Of a stretch of DNA of 17,094 bases, positions 14,907-17,094 are shown piece by piece. A model generated the notes under the pieces. It was not told where the DNA came from. It saw only the letters and a list, made by a program, of their open reading frames with translations, and did no database searches. The number at the start of each line of letters is the position of its first letter. Position 1 is the first letter of the stretch. Source of the DNA: Sedimentisphaerales bacterium. Its GTDB lineage: Bacteria > Planctomycetota > Phycisphaerae > Sedimentisphaerales > SG8-4. The stretch is from NCBI GenBank assembly GCA_016932895.1, contig JAFGCA010000167.1, positions 1-17,094 of the forward strand, read 5' to 3'. Made by a program: the position numbers and the translations under genes.

Positions 14907-15167
14907 CTACCGAAGCCCATCCATCTCCTCGAGCAACTCGAAGCTCATTCGTCGAACTTCCCGTTCGTCGCAGTCACCAGAGCTTGCGTAGCGGTCGATC
15001 AAATGGAACATCGCGCTCTTACAGCCGAGGCGCGCTAGGTTCTTGAGAGCCCTGCGTCGAACCTGGCGCTCGTCGCAATCGGCGCTGGACGCATACTTTA
15101 CGACCAGCCGAAGATACTCAGCACAGCTTTCGTCTACCTCCACTCCAAAGACTACCACTGTTGCCAT
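14907..15167 (-). CDS. Small protein made of two 35-residue repeats, unknown function
   Basis: 86-aa protein. Residues 25-44 and 60-79 are two copies of one unit, YASSxDCDERxVRRxxxxxL, exactly 35 residues apart, with 12 of the first 14 positions identical. Each copy would form an amphipathic helix after the acidic DCDER turn, as in HEAT- or Sel1-like helical repeats, but I cannot assign a family. The gene is convincing because a textbook AGGAGGAATT immediately precedes the ATG at 15167. It has no signal peptide and is probably cytosolic. Its spacing of about 200 nt from the upstream DUF4145 gene leaves co-transcription open. GC content is somewhat lower here than in the core genes. Confidence 0.75.
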   Translation of the reverse strand: MATVVVFGVEVDESCAEYLRLVVKYASSADCDERQVRRRALKNLARLGCKSAMFHLIDRYASSGDCDEREVRRMSFELLEEMDGLR

Positions 15168-15368
15168 AATTCCTCCTGGGACCTCTGACCATGCATAGTG
15201 TTCCTATAAGAACTGATCCGTCGCCACTGCCCTCTTGCTACGGACCACACGTAGCCAATGGAGAAAACAACATGCCGCTTGACGGGCCGCCATTCGGGTC
15301 AGTCACATCTTTGATCACAATGTGACGACCGTTGATAGGGCGGTGTTTCCACTCTGTCCAACTATTGC

Positions 15369-16166
15369 CTATTCCTTGGCCTTCTGATTTCGTTTTTCGA
15401 TCGCTTTCCTCTTTCTCTCAGGCAACCCTTGATACAGCGATTCGACAGCCTTTGGGTGGGTAATCATCTGATCTGCGATAGAATTGATCAGGCCAAAGAG
15501 TTGATCTGCTGTATCCCTATTGTCATTGAGGTCAATGGTGCCTGGGTGTACTGCTTCGTTGCCGATGACACGGACGATGTCCAATGACTTTTGCACGAGC
15601 GGATTCAATCCTTTTGCTACAAGACTGGATATGTCGTCATCGAGTTTACCACCCTTTTCGCCGAGAGCCTTGCAGAGCTTCTGGATGGCCAGCCGCAGCA
15701 GGGCTGCTGCACCCCTTGGCGAGAGACTGACAATATCGCGTGCTTCCTCGAAATCGTGGATGACATCGTCCGGCAAGTCCTGGTTCGGCATGACGCCGTG
15801 CTTCTCGTGTGGAAACACGATACTGTCATGGACCCAGACTGCGACCTTCCCACAGCTATAGCATTCACTCAGGAAAAGATTGCACGCATCATAATAACAG
15901 TAGTGGCTGTCCCGTGGCTTCAAGAAGACCAATCCTTTGGCCATCTCCTTGGACCACGACAGAAGATTCTGTTTGACTTTTTCGGGGACTTCGCGGTCCT
16001 GCTCGAGCGCCCTAGTGTATTCATCATCAGGGACCACTGGAAGTGGGTAATCCTTCTCTTTCTTTTCTGCATGCACGGTATACCAATACTGAGTTGTAAA
16101 CGCGCCGCAATGCGGACACTCAAATGCGGTCTCTTTGATGGATGGAGGTGATGATTTCTTTGCCAT
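15369..16166 (-). CDS. DUF4145 domain protein with N-terminal split zinc ribbon
   Basis: 265-aa cytosolic protein. Two CxxC pairs, C17/C20 (ECPHCG) and C102/C105 (ECYSCGK), bracket an insert rich in charged residues and probably bind one zinc ion. The C-terminal DUF4145 domain (about 145-235) has SPRGAAALLRLAIQKLCKAL, then RVIGNEAVHPGTIDLNDN with R199, N203 and H207 in a HEPN-like arrangement. DUF4145 proteins are often found in accessory or restriction-modification neighbourhoods, but none is visible here, so no defence role can be claimed. The start at 16166 has only a distant AAGGAT as a ribosome-binding site. GC content is clearly below that of the left-hand genes, which with the surrounding repeats suggests acquired DNA. 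Confidence 0.85.
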   Translation of the reverse strand: MAKKSSPPSIKETAFECPHCGAFTTQYWYTVHAEKKEKDYPLPVVPDDEYTRALEQDREVPEKVKQNLLSWSKEMAKGLVFLKPRDSHYCYYDACNLFLSECYSCGKVAVWVHDSIVFPHEKHGVMPNQDLPDDVIHDFEEARDIVSLSPRGAAALLRLAIQKLCKALGEKGGKLDDDISSLVAKGLNPLVQKSLDIVRVIGNEAVHPGTIDLNDNRDTADQLFGLINSIADQMITHPKAVESLYQGLPERKRKAIEKRNQKAKE

Positions 16167-16442
16167 TTTTCATGGTATCCTTGTCTACGACAGAAACCCG
16201 GCCTGCCCTGGAATTCGTTCGTCGCAGTTTCATCCACGTTGCTTCGTCTGGTGGCATTGTCACCGCTCCGGGAGGGGAGGGCAAGGAAAAAACACCCCTT
16301 TTCAGGCATTTTTTGCCAAGCGGTGGTGGAATTGATTATGGATGAGGGATAGTTGATTATTCTCTCGGTGTTCTCTGAGACCTCTGTGGCCAGAAAACGC
16401 AGTCTCTCAGGCGTGGTCCGTGGCCCGTGGCTCGTGGCTCGG

Positions 16443-16478
16443 GAGATTGCCGCGTCGCTTCGCTCCTCGCAATGACAA
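16443..16478 (-). repeat. Dispersed repeat of the GAGGAGCGAAGCGACGCGGCAAT type
   Basis: The minus strand reads TCATTGCGAGGAGCGAAGCG and continues to ATCT-like ends, with ATTGC/GCAAT termini. Its translation gives the phrase CEERSDAAIS, which I recognise as a common artefact of this repeat type in many bacterial genomes. Confidence 0.6.
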
Positions 16479-16623
16479 AATCGAATCCGTGTCAATCTCG
16501 CGTAAATCCGCGTATAGACAGGTTTTATCCGCGTTCATCGGTGTTCATCTGTGGTTCCATACAGAATCCGCATGGGCTGAAGCCCATCCTGCATTTCACC
16601 GACCGTTGGAGCTGATTAGCAAC

Positions 16624-16738
16624 GGGTGGCAGCGTCAAGGCCGAAGGGCTTGGCGATGGCGCAACGCCCGGGGTTCGTACAGTGCCGCACGCAGCAGGCA
16701 AGTCCACCATCGCCAAGCTGCGCTTGACGCTGCCACCC
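16624..16738. repeat. Large imperfect inverted repeat (about 115 nt)
   Basis: Left arm 16624-16659 and right arm 16707-16738 pair as a 16-bp outer helix (GGGTGGCAGCGTCAAG) and a 12-bp inner helix (GCTTGGCGATGG) separated by an asymmetric bulge of 8 versus 4 nt, with a 47-nt loop. No open frame or T run accounts for it, so a dispersed-repeat copy or non-autonomous element is more likely than a terminator. Confidence 0.6.
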
Positions 16739-16826
16739 ACATGCGGCCCACATGTCAGGATGTCCGCCTCTGACAACGCACCGTACACTTCCTTTGCCCT
16801 GTTACTAAAAATAGTGAGAATTTGCC

Positions 16827-16855
16827 TTGACGATGAAACTGAATGTGTGTACTGT
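16827..16855 (+). promoter_or_regulatory. Possible promoter for the gene starting at 16921
   Basis: TTGACG (16827-16832), a 17-nt spacer and TACTGT (16850-16855). The -35 match is good; the -10 keeps only the conserved T, A and final T. A three-copy 7-mer tandem GTAAATW (16873-16893) lies in the predicted leader. Confidence 0.4.
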
Positions 16856-16920
16856 AGCGATAAAACACAATCGTAAATTGTAAATAGTAAATACCAAAGT
16901 CTGAATGCGGAGGTACACTC

Positions 16921-17094
16921 ATGGCTACACAGGCACAGGTTCAGGCGAATCGGTTGAACGCGCAGAAGTCGACGGGGCCGCGGTCGGATGAGGGCAAGGC
17001 CATTGCTTCGCAGAATGCTCTCAAGCATGGTTTGCTGGCGCAAAAGGCGGTGATTGCGGGGGAGGATTTGGGGGAGTTCGAGTTTTATCGCGAC
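16921..17094 (+). CDS. N-terminal 58 codons of a protein with the NAQKSTGPR...NALKHGL module, truncated by window edge
   Basis: The frame opens at ATG 16921, 6 nt after a strong GGAGGT (16909-16914), and stays open to the end of the window. The translation contains NRLNAQKSTGPRSDEGKA, then SQNALKHGLLAQKAVI and GEDLGEFEFYRD. I associate this N-terminal pattern with a family of uncharacterised proteins present in many copies in planctomycete genomes; its function is unknown to me. The N-terminus is not hydrophobic, so a cytosolic or DNA-associated protein is more likely than an exported one. The preceding repeat mosaic may mean the gene is part of a repeated unit. Confidence 0.8.
   Translation, partial: MATQAQVQANRLNAQKSTGPRSDEGKAIASQNALKHGLLAQKAVIAGEDLGEFEFYRD

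Larger units (their letters stand above)
16167..16820. other. Gene-free mosaic of decayed repeats
   Basis: No convincing gene. Open frames here translate dispersed repeats rather than proteins. In order I see a tandem CGTGGCTC-type stretch (about 16412-16441), an ATTGC...GCAAT repeat (16446-16473), the phrase GTTCATCGGTGTTCATCTG around 16531-16555, a perfect ATGGGCT-GA-AGCCCAT dyad (16572-16587) and a large inverted repeat (16624-16738). Confidence 0.6.

Noticed and set aside
15920..16495. 191-codon minus-strand open frame starting MTRIRFCHCEERSDAAIS
   Set aside because: The N-terminus is a translated dispersed repeat and the rest overlaps the DUF4145 gene in another frame.
16660..16706. tRNA-like GGTTCG phrase in the loop of the large inverted repeat
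   Set aside because: No cloverleaf or acceptor stem can be built around it.
16525..17043. 172-codon minus-strand open frame
   Set aside because: It covers repeat DNA and is antisense to the gene starting at 16921, which has a good ribosome-binding site.

Overview
The window is GC-rich, gene-dense bacterial chromosome, most likely from a planctomycete (Phycisphaerae / Sedimentisphaerales-like). The reasons are the cluster of secreted DUF1080 (3-keto-disaccharide hydrolase) proteins around a Tat-exported Gfo/Idh/MocA oxidoreductase, a DUF5060/DUF4038 glycoside hydrolase, an S1 protein with a long acidic tail, and, at the right edge, an N-terminal module (NRLNAQKSTGPR...NALKHGL) that I associate with planctomycete genomes. 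The taxon is an inference from gene content. No rRNA, tRNA or CRISPR array was seen.

Left part (1-5983): the 3' end of a PlsC-type acyltransferase runs into a dispersed repeat that supplies its stop codon. A convergent glutaminyl-peptide cyclotransferase follows, with a near-consensus promoter. Then comes a same-strand run of four genes: a DUF1080 lipoprotein, a Tat-signal Gfo/Idh/MocA oxidoreductase, a secreted DUF1080 protein and a secreted protein with two DUF1080 domains. Together they look like an envelope system that oxidises sugars and cleaves the resulting 3-keto-glycosides.

Middle part (5984-12620): a 173-nt element with perfect 28-bp terminal inverted repeats, two perfect internal hairpins and a flanking 8-bp direct repeat sits directly upstream of ispH. 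Next are ispH and rpsA (six S1 domains), ended by a strong intrinsic terminator, and a YacL-like membrane PIN-TRAM protein with its own promoter. On the opposite strand are ispG and a small polytopic membrane protein. ispH and ispG encode the last two steps of the MEP isoprenoid pathway and lie about 4.5 kb apart. ispG appears to be transcribed from a promoter that predicts a leaderless GTG-start mRNA and that interdigitates with a divergent promoter.

Right part (12621-17094): a secreted apiosidase-like glycoside hydrolase (DUF5060 + DUF4038), a tiny protein made of two 35-residue repeats, a zinc-ribbon DUF4145 protein, a roughly 750-nt mosaic of decayed dispersed repeats including a large imperfect hairpin, and the first 58 codons of a gene that continues beyond the window.
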